In this document: piece by piece, positions 49,910 through 58,821 of the stretch | Layout of the letters: every line of letters starts with the position of its first letter | Numbering within the stretch: the first letter of the stretch is position 1 | Source of the DNA: CAZFLD01 sp964519835 | GTDB taxonomy: Bacteria; Spirochaetota; Spirochaetia; DSM-27196; CAZFLD01 | Direction: 5' to 3' | DNA length: 64,000 nt | NCBI GenBank assembly: GCA_964519835.1 | Contig: CAZFLD010000001.1 | Coordinates: forward strand, 85,293-149,292 | Notes under the pieces: model-generated | What the model was told of the DNA's origin: nothing | What the model saw: only the letters and a program-made list of their open reading frames with translations | The model's database searches: none | Made by a program: the position numbers and the translations under genes

Positions 49910-52900
49910 TTACCACCGGAATACTAACGAGACCAGCGTATTGTCGTAGCTGCTGCTTCCAAGGAAAGCATAGACCGCGATGCCGGTGATTCGTGGCTCA
50001 TTCACGTCGATCTCCGAAGCAAAACCCATGCCGGTATCGGTACTGCCGCCCGCGACACCAAGGCGGGCGACCAGATCGATGCCGGTATACAGTCGGCTGT
50101 TGACCACAAGCCCGTTTGTGTTCCAGTCCGCCAGTGCAGTGGCGTGGACAACGGTTCCGAGATTCAAGAGACCGGTTGATTGGCCAAGCGGCACATCCAT
50201 CGCGCCGAAGGAGATCGAGTAATCCAGGGAGCCGAGAAGGCTGCCCCTGTGGGCGCGAAACAGGTCGTCAAAGCCCCGAGGACTAACCGACCTGGTGGTC
50301 GGAACGGGACCAAAAGCGTAGTCGACCTCCGCGGATAGTCGTATTGTGTGCAGCCTGGCCGGGCCGGGAACGGTGATGGAAGATTCGAGTCTTGGGACTA
50401 CGCTAAGCTTGCCGCCGGAACTCAGGGGGAGGGCGGCCGATGCCCCCGCCTCGACGAATCCGGATAACCGCGAGAACAGTTCGTCAGGAGCTGAAAGGGA
50501 GGTTCGGGCGTGTCGGAGGGCCGCACCAAAGGTAAGGAAGTGATTCTCCGTTGCCGGATCGCCGGGATCGGACTCGAAAAAGGAGCCGACGCCCGCCGTG
50601 CTCCGAAGGTATTGATGTCCGAAAGAAAAGCCGGCGCGAGTTGTCTCCGCTCCCCAGTAGCGACTCCCGCCCCCTACAACCGCGTTTAGCCCGACCCGTT
50701 GACTCGTGGATTGTACATAGCGGGAACCGGAGCGGTCGTAAGATTGGTCGAGGCCGTAGGAGAACCGGAGGGACTGAGTGCCGAGGCTCAGATCGATGCC
50801 GCCTACCATCTGCCCAATCTGCGGATACACGATGGCTTCCATGGAAAGGTTTGTGCTCGGCAGAAGCCCCCACCCCATAACCCCCAGACCAATGCCCGGG
50901 TACCAGTCGGCGGGCTCTTGCGACAAAAACAGCAGGTCGGGCCGAGGAAACCAGAGTCTGGGAACCGGCAGGTCGAGATACGGAAGAGGGCTCAGTGTGG
51001 TCGGTTGCCTGATGAATGAAGCCGCGTCTTCAACAGGTCCGACGGTCACGAGACCCACCGGCTCAGCGTGGCGCCCAGCCTCCGCCACGTCGTTCCGAGA
51101 GGCCTCCTGCCCCGCGTCGGCATCAAGCGGTTCGGCAGCAAACAGCCGCCGGCCCTCCACCCGGTAGGCGGCGTACACGAGGGCGGACTCCGTGCCGGGC
51201 AGGTGGAGGGCCGCATAGGCGCCCACGGCGTCCCGCACTACGGGTGCGAGATGTTTGTTCGCCTTGTCATAGGAGTAGACCGCCAACTCGCCCGTTACGT
51301 CGGATGAAAACCAGATCGTGCCGTCCTGCTGAAACCGCGGGTAGTAGGGGGTCACGCCGGGCGGCAGGAGCTCGACCATGCCGGCCGGTGTTTCGGCGCC
51401 GCGCGCGCCGGCCCCCGACGTACGTGTCGCCGTCGCCCGTATCGCCGTCGCCCGTATCGCCGCCGGGGGCTCGGTTGCGGGTCCTTGGGCAAGATAGACC
51501 TCGTAAAGCTGTTGGACCCCGGGGCTTTGACCGACAATCAACGCGGTCCGGCCGTCGGGCGAGATCGTCGGGTGAAAAAAGAGCATTCCCTCGGCTCTGA
51601 CTACGACTCGGCTTTGCCCGGTTCCTCGGTCCACCTCGACAAAATCTCGGTATGCGCCACGACGCTTGAGGGCAAAAAGCCTTCCGCCGGCATCGAGCTG
51701 CGGATGCAGGAAACCCGATTCGGAGCCGATGCGTCTAGGTGGTTCGCCGGACTCCAGGTCGTATGTGTAGAGCGCCGAGTGGAGCGCACGCCCGGTTGGG
51801 TCCGCCTCGCGACCTACGTAGGCGGTAAAGACGACGGTACTTCCGTCTTGTGAGGCGGTGAATGAGTCTTGGTCGCTGAGGGCGACCTCCAGGAGAACTC
51901 TTTCTTCGGGGGACCCGCTGTAATCGCCGGCCGGACCGTACGGATCAATCACCACGATTGCCGGCGGTGAATCGGCCCGCGTGCGGTAGGTGATAAGCCC
52001 GGCATCCGTGGCAACGGGCAGCGAGTAGTTACCGATGCCCGGCGGATTTGCCGCCTGCACGTCATTCCGTGCCCCAGGCGCGGGACCGTCATTGGCGCCT
52101 TGTCTATCGGCGGCTCTTCCACCACCGGTGATCGGTTGAGGTGCCGAGCTGTCCACCGCGCCAACAGTTTCCGGGCCGTAGTGCTCTTCGAGACGGTCGA
52201 GCATCTGGGTGTAGATTTCGGCGGCCGCATAGCCGGTGACCTCTTTGATTGCCCGGTCGAGGCCGAGAAGCGGGTTGGCCGCGATACGTTCTTGGATACC
52301 GACGAGGGCGCCGAGTCCGTAGGTGTCTACGATGTAGTCGGTCACAAGATATCCGGCCAGGTAGATGCGGCCGGGAGGCGGGTTCAGGGAGCTGTAGCCG
52401 GCCCGATCGAGGTCAAAAAACGCATTTTCGTAGACAAGGGCCTTTGCATACATCTCGAAAAACGGGTTTGTGCCGCGTCCCCCCGGAGCAAGGGCGGTCT
52501 CCAGGAAAACGGCCGGCCCCTCAATGGCCCAACCCCGGTAGAAGCCCGACAGTGGAGCGAGAGCTGCGGGTCCAAGAACACTCGACAGGTGGAAAAAAAA
52601 GCCGTCGGACCAGCGGATGTGGAGGAAGTGGACCAACTCGTGGAGAAACACCGTCTCCAGCCAAGAGTCGTTGCGAAGCCCCAGCCAGTAGCCGGTCGGT
52701 GGCGCCACGAAGATTCCGATATGGCTTTGGGGCGCGGAAGTGAAGTACCCGTTGGCCTGGTCCGTCCGGCCGAATACGACAACGGGAATCCGCGATTCCG
52801 GCACCGGTATCGCCGCAGTCGGCGAAGCGGCGCCCTGCTCGGAGGCGCCGCCGGGGGGCCCCGAACCTGCGTCGTCTGAGCGGCCCGCGCCCGATCGCCC

Positions 52901-53122
52901 GACGCCCGTTAGGCGGTCGTAAATCGGTTCTGCGACGGCCACAAGCTCTTCGACCGCCTCTCGGTCTCGCTCTTCGAAGACAAACCAAAAGTGTTCCGTG
53001 GATACCCGCGACCACCCGACAAATCGATCCGATTCGGCTTCGGCCCAAGCGGGAGCGGCACCGTTGCCCGCCAAGAGGGCCGCGAACAAAAAGAAAAGAA
53101 CGGCGGAGGAGCGACGTTTCAC
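49910..53122 (-). CDS. Outer-membrane metalloprotease-like protein: gluzincin domain, beta-propeller, beta-barrel
   Basis: 1070 aa with a signal peptide (1-28). A peptidase MA-like domain follows, with HELVH (161-165) and Glu201 in WAIEGPAV as probable zinc ligands. A ~90-residue Gly/Ala/Pro-rich loop precedes it (75-105). Repeats with TolB-like strands (DGSTVVFTAYVGRE, DGTIWFSSDVTGELAVYSYDK) occupy about 350-690. The C-terminal ~370 residues alternate polar and hydrophobic strands and end in LVFRW, with a terminal aromatic residue as in outer-membrane barrels. An AIRAT pentapeptide repeat lies near 555-570. This is probably a surface protease or transport-associated protein; the function is unproven. 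Confidence 0.75.
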   Translation of the reverse strand: MKRRSSAVLFFLFAALLAGNGAAPAWAEAESDRFVGWSRVSTEHFWFVFEERDREAVEELVAVAEPIYDRLTGVGRSGAGRSDDAGSGPPGGASEQGAASPTAAIPVPESRIPVVVFGRTDQANGYFTSAPQSHIGIFVAPPTGYWLGLRNDSWLETVFLHELVHFLHIRWSDGFFFHLSSVLGPAALAPLSGFYRGWAIEGPAVFLETALAPGGRGTNPFFEMYAKALVYENAFFDLDRAGYSSLNPPPGRIYLAGYLVTDYIVDTYGLGALVGIQERIAANPLLGLDRAIKEVTGYAAAEIYTQMLDRLEEHYGPETVGAVDSSAPQPITGGGRAADRQGANDGPAPGARNDVQAANPPGIGNYSLPVATDAGLITYRTRADSPPAIVVIDPYGPAGDYSGSPEERVLLEVALSDQDSFTASQDGSTVVFTAYVGREADPTGRALHSALYTYDLESGEPPRRIGSESGFLHPQLDAGGRLFALKRRGAYRDFVEVDRGTGQSRVVVRAEGMLFFHPTISPDGRTALIVGQSPGVQQLYEVYLAQGPATEPPAAIRATAIRATATRTSGAGARGAETPAGMVELLPPGVTPYYPRFQQDGTIWFSSDVTGELAVYSYDKANKHLAPVVRDAVGAYAALHLPGTESALVYAAYRVEGRRLFAAEPLDADAGQEASRNDVAEAGRHAEPVGLVTVGPVEDAASFIRQPTTLSPLPYLDLPVPRLWFPRPDLLFLSQEPADWYPGIGLGVMGWGLLPSTNLSMEAIVYPQIGQMVGGIDLSLGTQSLRFSYGLDQSYDRSGSRYVQSTSQRVGLNAVVGGGSRYWGAETTRAGFSFGHQYLRSTAGVGSFFESDPGDPATENHFLTFGAALRHARTSLSAPDELFSRLSGFVEAGASAALPLSSGGKLSVVPRLESSITVPGPARLHTIRLSAEVDYAFGPVPTTRSVSPRGFDDLFRAHRGSLLGSLDYSISFGAMDVPLGQSTGLLNLGTVVHATALADWNTNGLVVNSRLYTGIDLVARLGVAGGSTDTGMGFASEIDVNEPRITGIAVYAFLGSSSYDNTLVSLVFRW

Positions 53123-53132
53123 ACGGGAGAAG

Positions 53133-55205
53133 TTAGCCTTTTTCGGTGGTGTAGGAAACGCCTTTGGCGGCCTTTAGCGGCTGTGGTCTAGCGAGGTAGA
53201 AGCCCTGGCCGTAATCGACACCGATGTCCTCCAAGAGACGACGCGTGTCCTCGTCTTGTACGTACTCGGCGATGGTTCGCATACCCAAGATATGGCCGAT
53301 TGTATTAACGGATTTTACGAGGGCTAAATCTATCGCATCTTGTGTGATGCCTTTAACAAACGATCCGTCGATCTTGAGATAGTCGACCGGGATTTGCTTG
53401 AGGTAGGCAAACGATGAGAATCCGTTCCCAAAGTCGTCGAGTGCAAACGTGGCGCCCGTTGCCTTGAGCCGCTGGACAAAAGAGACGGCGTGAGAGTAGT
53501 TGGCAATGGCGGTTGTTTCGGTGATCTCGAAACAGAACTGAGCCGGATCGACCCCGGGCTCCGACAACAACTCCAACAGCATATCCAGTAGGTTTTCATC
53601 CAGGATCGACGCCCCGGAAAGGTTGATGCAGTACCGGTTTGTGTCCAACCCGTCCGATTCGCGGATATGCTGAATGACCTTGGTCACAACCCATCGATCG
53701 ATTGCGGACATAAGATTGTACCGTTCAGCGGCGGGTATAAAGTCCCCGGGGCTTGTAAGCGATCCGTCCTCATTCTGTAGCCGGATAAGAACCTCGCGCT
53801 TGCCCTCACCATGCTTTGCCAGCGGCACTATCGGCTGCCAATACAGGACAAACCGCTGTTCGGCTAGGGCGCCGTTTAGCCGGGATATCCATTGCATCTG
53901 CCCGCGGCGAACCAAAAAGCTCCGATTTGCCGTTTCGTAGATCTTAAGGCGGTTACCGCCCTCTTCCTTTGCCAAGTAGCAGGCGTCGTCGGCGGCGGCA
54001 AACAACTCGTAGGCGTCGCGTTGGCGACCGTCCACGGGTACAAGTCCAATGCTCACGGATATCGTAAACGCATGGTCATCCCAAACAAACGGACGGTTGA
54101 GCTTTTCAAGGAGCCCGCGGCAGACTTCTTCGGCCTCGGTGCAGTCGTCGTCGCCCATCAAGAGCGCAAACTCATCCCCGCCAAGGCGAGCAAAACCACG
54201 AAAGTGCGTGACGTGGGCCTCGATTTCGGAAGCAACCTGGCGAAGGAGCTCGTCGCCGGCCAAGTGGCCTGCAACGTCGTTTACCACCTTGAACTGGTCG
54301 AGATCAAGGTACGCAAAGCAGAAGTTTTGCTCTCTATCCGCGGCTTGTGACGCGGCCTCTTCGAGTAACGTGACAAATTCGTCACGGTTGAGGAGTCCGG
54401 TAAGGGTGTCGTGGGTTGCTTGATAGTCGATCGTGGCGTGCATCTGCTTGATGCTCGAGACATCGCGGAAGGCGACGACGTGTCCGTTGGTCACGCCGTC
54501 GTCCACTTCTATGTCGGTGATAGTGCCCTCGATGTGGACGGTGTCGCCTTCGCGATTCACGAGGGCCACGTCCTGGAACATGATGGGTGCGGCCGGCGTG
54601 GCTTCAGCTCCACGAGTCAGTAGCTCCATCGACCGGGCCCGGTCGTCCCGTAGCTGTAACACGTCGTTTAGGGTCGTGCCGATGGCCTCGGACTCGGTCC
54701 AGCCGGTAAGTGCCTCGGCCACGGGGTTCATAAACCGTATCCGGTGGGACCCATCCGTCGCGATGATTCCGTCACCGATGCTCTCGAGGATCGCGTTGTT
54801 CCAGCGTTCCTGCTCTTTTAGCTTGCCGTCTATCCGCGCCTTGTAGAGGGCGATGTCGATTGTTGTGTAGAGCTCCCGCTCCTTAAACGGCTTTAAGACA
54901 TACCCAAAGGGCTCGGCGGCCTTGGCGCGTTCGATAGTCTCCTCGTCGGCGTAGGCCGTGAGGAAAATCACGGGTATACGAATACGCCGACGAATCTCGG
55001 TAGCGGCATCAACTCCGTCCATTTCACCACCGAGACGAACGTCCATGAGGATCAAATCGGGCCGGTGCGTTTCGGCCGCCTCAATGGCCTCCCGGCCCGT
55101 AGACACCGTGTCCACGACCTGATAACCGGCCCGGTCGAGACGGCGATTTAGATCGAGAGAGATGATGCGTTCGTCTTCGACAATCAGGATTCGATCGCGC
55201 CCCAT
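53133..55205 (-). CDS. REC-PAS-GGDEF-EAL regulator of cyclic di-GMP
   Basis: 690 aa. The REC domain has phosphoacceptor Asp in LILMDVRLGG (about 54), followed by PAS (about 125-250), GGDEF (intact: ARLGGDEFALL) and EAL. The EAL core reads EVLIR with DDFGNG, KID and GQGFYLARP, so phosphodiesterase activity is plausible; both enzymatic sites look intact. It is the first gene of a run with the outer-membrane protein. GAGGA lies seven bases before ATG 55205; a GTG at 55226 is in frame. Confidence 0.9.
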   Translation of the reverse strand: MGRDRILIVEDERIISLDLNRRLDRAGYQVVDTVSTGREAIEAAETHRPDLILMDVRLGGEMDGVDAATEIRRRIRIPVIFLTAYADEETIERAKAAEPFGYVLKPFKERELYTTIDIALYKARIDGKLKEQERWNNAILESIGDGIIATDGSHRIRFMNPVAEALTGWTESEAIGTTLNDVLQLRDDRARSMELLTRGAEATPAAPIMFQDVALVNREGDTVHIEGTITDIEVDDGVTNGHVVAFRDVSSIKQMHATIDYQATHDTLTGLLNRDEFVTLLEEAASQAADREQNFCFAYLDLDQFKVVNDVAGHLAGDELLRQVASEIEAHVTHFRGFARLGGDEFALLMGDDDCTEAEEVCRGLLEKLNRPFVWDDHAFTISVSIGLVPVDGRQRDAYELFAAADDACYLAKEEGGNRLKIYETANRSFLVRRGQMQWISRLNGALAEQRFVLYWQPIVPLAKHGEGKREVLIRLQNEDGSLTSPGDFIPAAERYNLMSAIDRWVVTKVIQHIRESDGLDTNRYCINLSGASILDENLLDMLLELLSEPGVDPAQFCFEITETTAIANYSHAVSFVQRLKATGATFALDDFGNGFSSFAYLKQIPVDYLKIDGSFVKGITQDAIDLALVKSVNTIGHILGMRTIAEYVQDEDTRRLLEDIGVDYGQGFYLARPQPLKAAKGVSYTTEKG

Positions 55206-55228
55206 TCCTATTTCCTCGGTCGGCACTC

Positions 55229-55247
55229 ATCCGGCCATAAGCCGGAT
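55229..55247 (-). other. Leader hairpin before the REC-PAS-GGDEF-EAL gene
   Basis: ATCCGGC (55229-55235) and GCCGGAT (55241-55247) form a 7-bp stem with a 5-base loop, about 12 bases before the GAGGA ribosome site, between the predicted promoter and the start. It could modulate translation. It is too small to be a GEMM riboswitch, and I saw no riboswitch pattern. Confidence 0.5.
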
Positions 55248-55258
55248 CTCGTCCGTCC

Positions 55259-55287
55259 AATACAACACTATACACTGAGCCGGTCAA
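55259..55287 (-). promoter_or_regulatory. Candidate promoter of the REC-PAS-GGDEF-EAL operon
   Basis: TTGACC (55287-55282) and TGTATT (55264-55259) on the minus strand have a 17-base spacer. The -35 matches at five of six positions and the -10 at four. A TATAGT seven bases before the -10 is an alternative. Confidence 0.45.
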
Positions 55288-55319
55288 TGGCAAGAGGTAT
55301 TGGAGAAATAGAGCGGAAA

Positions 55320-55784
55320 TTACTGTTCTAAGACTTTTTGGATATCGTGTGGCTCGAGGCGGAACGGAGAGCCCTCGCCTTGCAGGAAGTGGTGTTTCTC
55401 CATCAAGTTGAGGGAGAGCTCCGAATACAAGAGCCTCTCCCCCTCCGCCCGGCCCCCAACGGAGCGCTGCACAATCGCGTTAACCTTCCGGAAAATGCCG
55501 TCCTCAAATGGAGAAGCCAAAAATCCGCGAGCCTCGTAGACCTGCACAATCCACTTGCCGTCTACGGTGACGGGCTCACCGAGCCCCTTGCGGCCCTCGT
55601 CCATGAGGTGCTGTAACGTGACGGCGGTATCCCCGAAATCCAGACCCAGTTTGGCCATCGCCTGCTCGTCGTCCTGAATGATGTCCACAATCGGCCGCTT
55701 ATCGTGGCCAAGAAACCCGTCGGAGGTGATGACCCCCGGCTGCATGTTCTCCTGTGCCTTGGTGAGTTCCGGCGACATTTTCAT
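55320..55784 (-). CDS. Unknown protein at the end of the nqr operon
   Basis: 154 aa from ATG 55784 (MKMSPELTKAQ). It is soluble with a conserved-looking core (GVITSDGFLGHDKRPIVDIIQDDE) and no signal peptide or membrane segment. I do not recognise it. It starts 34 bases after the nqrF stop with a GAGGTG ribosome site, so it is probably co-transcribed. The final segment (FRLEPHDIQKVLEQ) resembles a winged or helical surface, but no function is inferred. Confidence 0.7.
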   Translation of the reverse strand: MKMSPELTKAQENMQPGVITSDGFLGHDKRPIVDIIQDDEQAMAKLGLDFGDTAVTLQHLMDEGRKGLGEPVTVDGKWIVQVYEARGFLASPFEDGIFRKVNAIVQRSVGGRAEGERLLYSELSLNLMEKHHFLQGEGSPFRLEPHDIQKVLEQ

Positions 55785-55818
55785 AGCTTGGCACCTCGCA
55801 ATATAGAGTGTAGCGTAG

Positions 55819-56943
55819 TTACGCGAACTTATCGAAGTATATCTTTTCCTCAGGCATATCAAACTTGCGCATCACGGCAATACAGGCGTCGAGCATGCCC
55901 GGGCTTCCGCAGAGATAACCTTCCTTCTCGCGATCCTTTGAGATCGTGTTGTCTAGATAGTTCGCCAACACTTCCGTGATCAGACCGGTCGCGCCCTCCC
56001 AATTGTCCTCCGGCTGGGGCTCCGAAAGGGCGGCCACAAAGTGGAACTTCTCGTATTTGCCGTCGAGCTCCGCGAGCCAGTCCGTGTAGAAAAGGTCTTT
56101 TTTGGTCCGGGCGCCAAAGAAGTACCAGACATCTCGTGTCTCGATCTCTCCGGACTCGACCATGTCGTTAAAAATCGCCTTAAACGGGGCCATGCCCGAA
56201 CCGCCCGCCACACAGATCATCTGGGCCTCGGTGTCGCGGACATGAAACTCACCCACGGGGGCGACGATGTTCAGCTTGTCACCCTCTTGGAGATGCTCAT
56301 GGACGTAGGTCGTGACGATGCCGCCGGGAACCAGGCGAATCAAAAACTCCAAGTGGTTACTGTCGAACGGTGGCGACGACATGGAGTATGCTCGCATGGT
56401 GGGGGTCTTGACCTGTCCGTAGGGTGGCACTTCTATCTGGCCGTACTGCCCGGAAGTGAAGTCGACCTCGACGTCTTCCGGCAGGCGGAAGAGAACCTCT
56501 TTGATGTCGTGAGTAACGTCTTTTATGCGTTCAACCGTTCCCACGACCTTCTTAATGTTGAACAGGTGCTCGGGAACCTCGATGTCGACGTTTTCCTTGA
56601 TCTTTACCTGACAGGAAAGACGCACGTTGTCGTCGATCTGCTCCTTAGTAAGATAGGGAATCTCCGTAGGAAGATGGGGCCCGACGTCGGAGGTGACCTT
56701 CACCTTGCATTCACCACAACTGCCCCGGCCGCCGCAGGCGGATGGAATGTAGATTTCCTGCTCTGCGAGGGTCACAAGCATGTTTCCGCCTCCGGCTACT
56801 TCGATTTTCCTCTTTCCGTTGATATCTATGACCACCTGACCGTAGTTGTTTACGATCTTGTCGGTGATCGATATCAGAGCGCCGAGAACGGCGCTTATGC
56901 CTGCAATTGCCGCAGGCGCTACTAACGCTTGAACAATGTCCAC
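55819..56943 (-). CDS. nqrF: Na+-translocating NADH:quinone reductase subunit F
   Basis: 374 aa. The N-terminal transmembrane helix (about 5-28) is followed by a [2Fe-2S] ferredoxin domain with C70, C76, C79 and C111. The FAD-binding motif is RAYSMSSPP (about 186), and the NADH-binding region includes CVAGGSGMAPF and YLCGSPGML. It takes electrons from NADH and feeds them into the NQR complex. It is slightly shorter than the V. cholerae protein (408 aa). It follows nqrE by 11 bases. Confidence 0.96.
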   Translation of the reverse strand: MDIVQALVAPAAIAGISAVLGALISITDKIVNNYGQVVIDINGKRKIEVAGGGNMLVTLAEQEIYIPSACGGRGSCGECKVKVTSDVGPHLPTEIPYLTKEQIDDNVRLSCQVKIKENVDIEVPEHLFNIKKVVGTVERIKDVTHDIKEVLFRLPEDVEVDFTSGQYGQIEVPPYGQVKTPTMRAYSMSSPPFDSNHLEFLIRLVPGGIVTTYVHEHLQEGDKLNIVAPVGEFHVRDTEAQMICVAGGSGMAPFKAIFNDMVESGEIETRDVWYFFGARTKKDLFYTDWLAELDGKYEKFHFVAALSEPQPEDNWEGATGLITEVLANYLDNTISKDREKEGYLCGSPGMLDACIAVMRKFDMPEEKIYFDKFA

Positions 56944-56954
56944 GGTCTACCTCC

Positions 56955-57545
56955 CTATTGAACGCTGAGCATGCCGGAGAAACCCATAAACGCCATGGCC
57001 ATAAAGCCAATGGTGATCATTGTGATGCCGGCGCCCTGTAGACCACTGGGGATCGGCGCCTTTTCAAACTTCTTCCGGATAGCAGAGAGAAGCATAATGG
57101 CGAGCCACCAACCGAGGCCGGAGCCCAATCCGTAGATCACCGACTGCACAAAGCTGTAGTTGCGAATCTCGACAAAGAGCGAAACACCAAGGATTGCGCA
57201 GTTAACGGTGATAAGCGGCAGAAAGATACCCAGGTTCATGTACAGGGTCTGAGAGACACGATCGATGATCATTTCGAGCATCTGCACGACCGCTGCGATG
57301 ACCATGATAAACACGATGTACCGCAAGTACTCGATCCCCAAGGCTATAAGAAGCTGCAGAACCGCCCAGTTGATGGCGGCGGTTATTGTCAAAACAACGG
57401 TCACCGCCATGCCGAGGCCGCTCGCGGCCTTTATGTCTTTGGAAATTGAGATAAACGAGCACATCCCCAAAAAGTTTGCGAGGAGGATATTGCTTGTGAG
57501 GATCGATGCAAAAAAGAGTGACAAAGGATGAACAATCGGCGTCAT
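56955..57545 (-). CDS. nqrE: Na+-translocating NADH:quinone reductase subunit E
   Basis: 196 aa with six hydrophobic helices, in the NqrE/RnfA family. The sequence NLGIFLPLITVNCAILG and YGLGSGLGWWLAIM closely match NqrE. The two conserved cysteines (C29 and C119 region) may bind the iron centre. It forms the membrane part through which electrons pass, paired with NqrD. Stop/start overlap by four bases with nqrD. Confidence 0.94.
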   Translation of the reverse strand: MTPIVHPLSLFFASILTSNILLANFLGMCSFISISKDIKAASGLGMAVTVVLTITAAINWAVLQLLIALGIEYLRYIVFIMVIAAVVQMLEMIIDRVSQTLYMNLGIFLPLITVNCAILGVSLFVEIRNYSFVQSVIYGLGSGLGWWLAIMLLSAIRKKFEKAPIPSGLQGAGITMITIGFMAMAFMGFSGMLSVQ

Positions 57546-58165
57546 GCGGGAGCCCCCTCTCTATTCATGATTGATTTGCCGGCCCAGATGATAACGCCCA
57601 GCAGAAAAAACGCCGACGGCGGCATGACCATAATGGTCCAGGGTACCCACCAGTCGCCGAGGATCTGCACACCCATAAGTGAGCCGAAACCAAAGAGCTC
57701 TCGGACAAAGGCGATAACCAAAAGCACACCCATGTAGCCCATGCCGCTTGTAACACCGTCCCAGAGGGATCGGATGGGTGGATTGGACTGAGCAAACGCT
57801 TCCGCGCGGCCCATAATAATGCAGTTTGTGATAATCAGACCGACGTAAGGGCCTAAGCTCCGACTTATCGCGGGTAACAACGCCTTGAGCACTATGTCCA
57901 CTATGATGACGTAGAAAGCGATGATCAGGGTTTGCACGATCATACGAACCTTACGCGGCATGAGCTTTTTGAGAATGCTCACGGTCAGGTTGGACATGCC
58001 CGTAACAAAAACAACGCCTAACGTCATGATAACCGTGTTGGAGAGCAGGTTGGTGACGGCCAGCGCCGAGCAAATTCCGAGGACCTGCATAAATATCGGG
58101 TTCTGATGCCAGAGGTTGTTTTTGAGAATGCCGCCGACCGTGGTTGGAGTACTTTGATTACTCAT
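57542..58165 (-). CDS. nqrD: Na+-translocating NADH:quinone reductase subunit D
   Basis: 207 aa with about six transmembrane helices, in the NqrD/RnfE family. GICSALAVTN and GLIITNCIIMGRAEAFA are conserved segments; the cysteines in them (C32 and C115 region) are the expected iron-binding pair. It is inverted relative to NqrE in the membrane. Overlaps on both sides with nqrC and nqrE show one operon. Confidence 0.94.
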   Translation of the reverse strand: MSNQSTPTTVGGILKNNLWHQNPIFMQVLGICSALAVTNLLSNTVIMTLGVVFVTGMSNLTVSILKKLMPRKVRMIVQTLIIAFYVIIVDIVLKALLPAISRSLGPYVGLIITNCIIMGRAEAFAQSNPPIRSLWDGVTSGMGYMGVLLVIAFVRELFGFGSLMGVQILGDWWVPWTIMVMPPSAFFLLGVIIWAGKSIMNREGAPA

Positions 58166-58821
58166 GAGTTGCCCCCGGTAGACTCAAGTTGTTCGAATGC
58201 GTCTTGAACGTTTTCCGACTGAAGCTCCAAGAGCTGATTTGTGACGATTCGTACCATCGACTCGCTGGTACGGGTCGCGCCGGTGATGCCGTCGACCATT
58301 CCGTTGTCCTTGTCCTCGTCGCCTTCCTGGGATTGGGCCGTTAGCGCGATGGCGCCGTCGTCGGGAATCCGCTCACCCTCCCACTGATTTGTGTACCACG
58401 GCTCGTTGATACGGCCGCCGAGGCCGGGGGTTTCGTTGTCGCTGACGATTTCCAAACCGACGATTTCACTCAGGTCGGAAGAGACCGCCAATACGCCGGT
58501 GATGGTGCCCCACAGGCCGCTTCCCGCAAACTCTTTTGCCCAAACCGTTTGGCCTTCGATGGTTGCCACAAAGCGACCGTTTTCCTTGTCGGCCGTGACC
58601 CGTTCGTCAAAGACCTGGGGCACTTCGGCGTCAATTAGGTTGCCGTCGTCGTCGCGAGGGGCAATTGTCAGAGCCTGTAGTATGGCCCGCTCGCGGGCGA
58701 TTTGCTGGTTGAGCTCAACCTGCTCGATGGTCGCCTGGTTTGTAAGCGAGAGCAGGAAGACAAAGGCAAATGCTGTTATCGACACAAATAAGACGGTATA
58801 GAGAAATCGTTCTCGGTTCAT
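58162..58821 (-). CDS. nqrC: Na+-translocating NADH:quinone reductase subunit C
   Basis: 219 aa. An N-terminal transmembrane helix is followed by an FMN-binding domain. Thr183 in DGITGATRTS is the expected site for covalent FMN attachment, and ETPGLGGRI (about 130-138) is the conserved FMN-domain segment. It passes electrons from NqrF/D/E to NqrB. It is somewhat shorter than the Vibrio protein (257 aa). Confidence 0.93.
   Translation of the reverse strand: MNRERFLYTVLFVSITAFAFVFLLSLTNQATIEQVELNQQIARERAILQALTIAPRDDDGNLIDAEVPQVFDERVTADKENGRFVATIEGQTVWAKEFAGSGLWGTITGVLAVSSDLSEIVGLEIVSDNETPGLGGRINEPWYTNQWEGERIPDDGAIALTAQSQEGDEDKDNGMVDGITGATRTSESMVRIVTNQLLELQSENVQDAFEQLESTGGNS

Noticed and set aside
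55229..55247. A c-di-GMP riboswitch before the GGDEF-EAL gene
   Set aside because: Only a 7-bp hairpin is present; the GEMM consensus and its tetraloop-receptor helices are not found.
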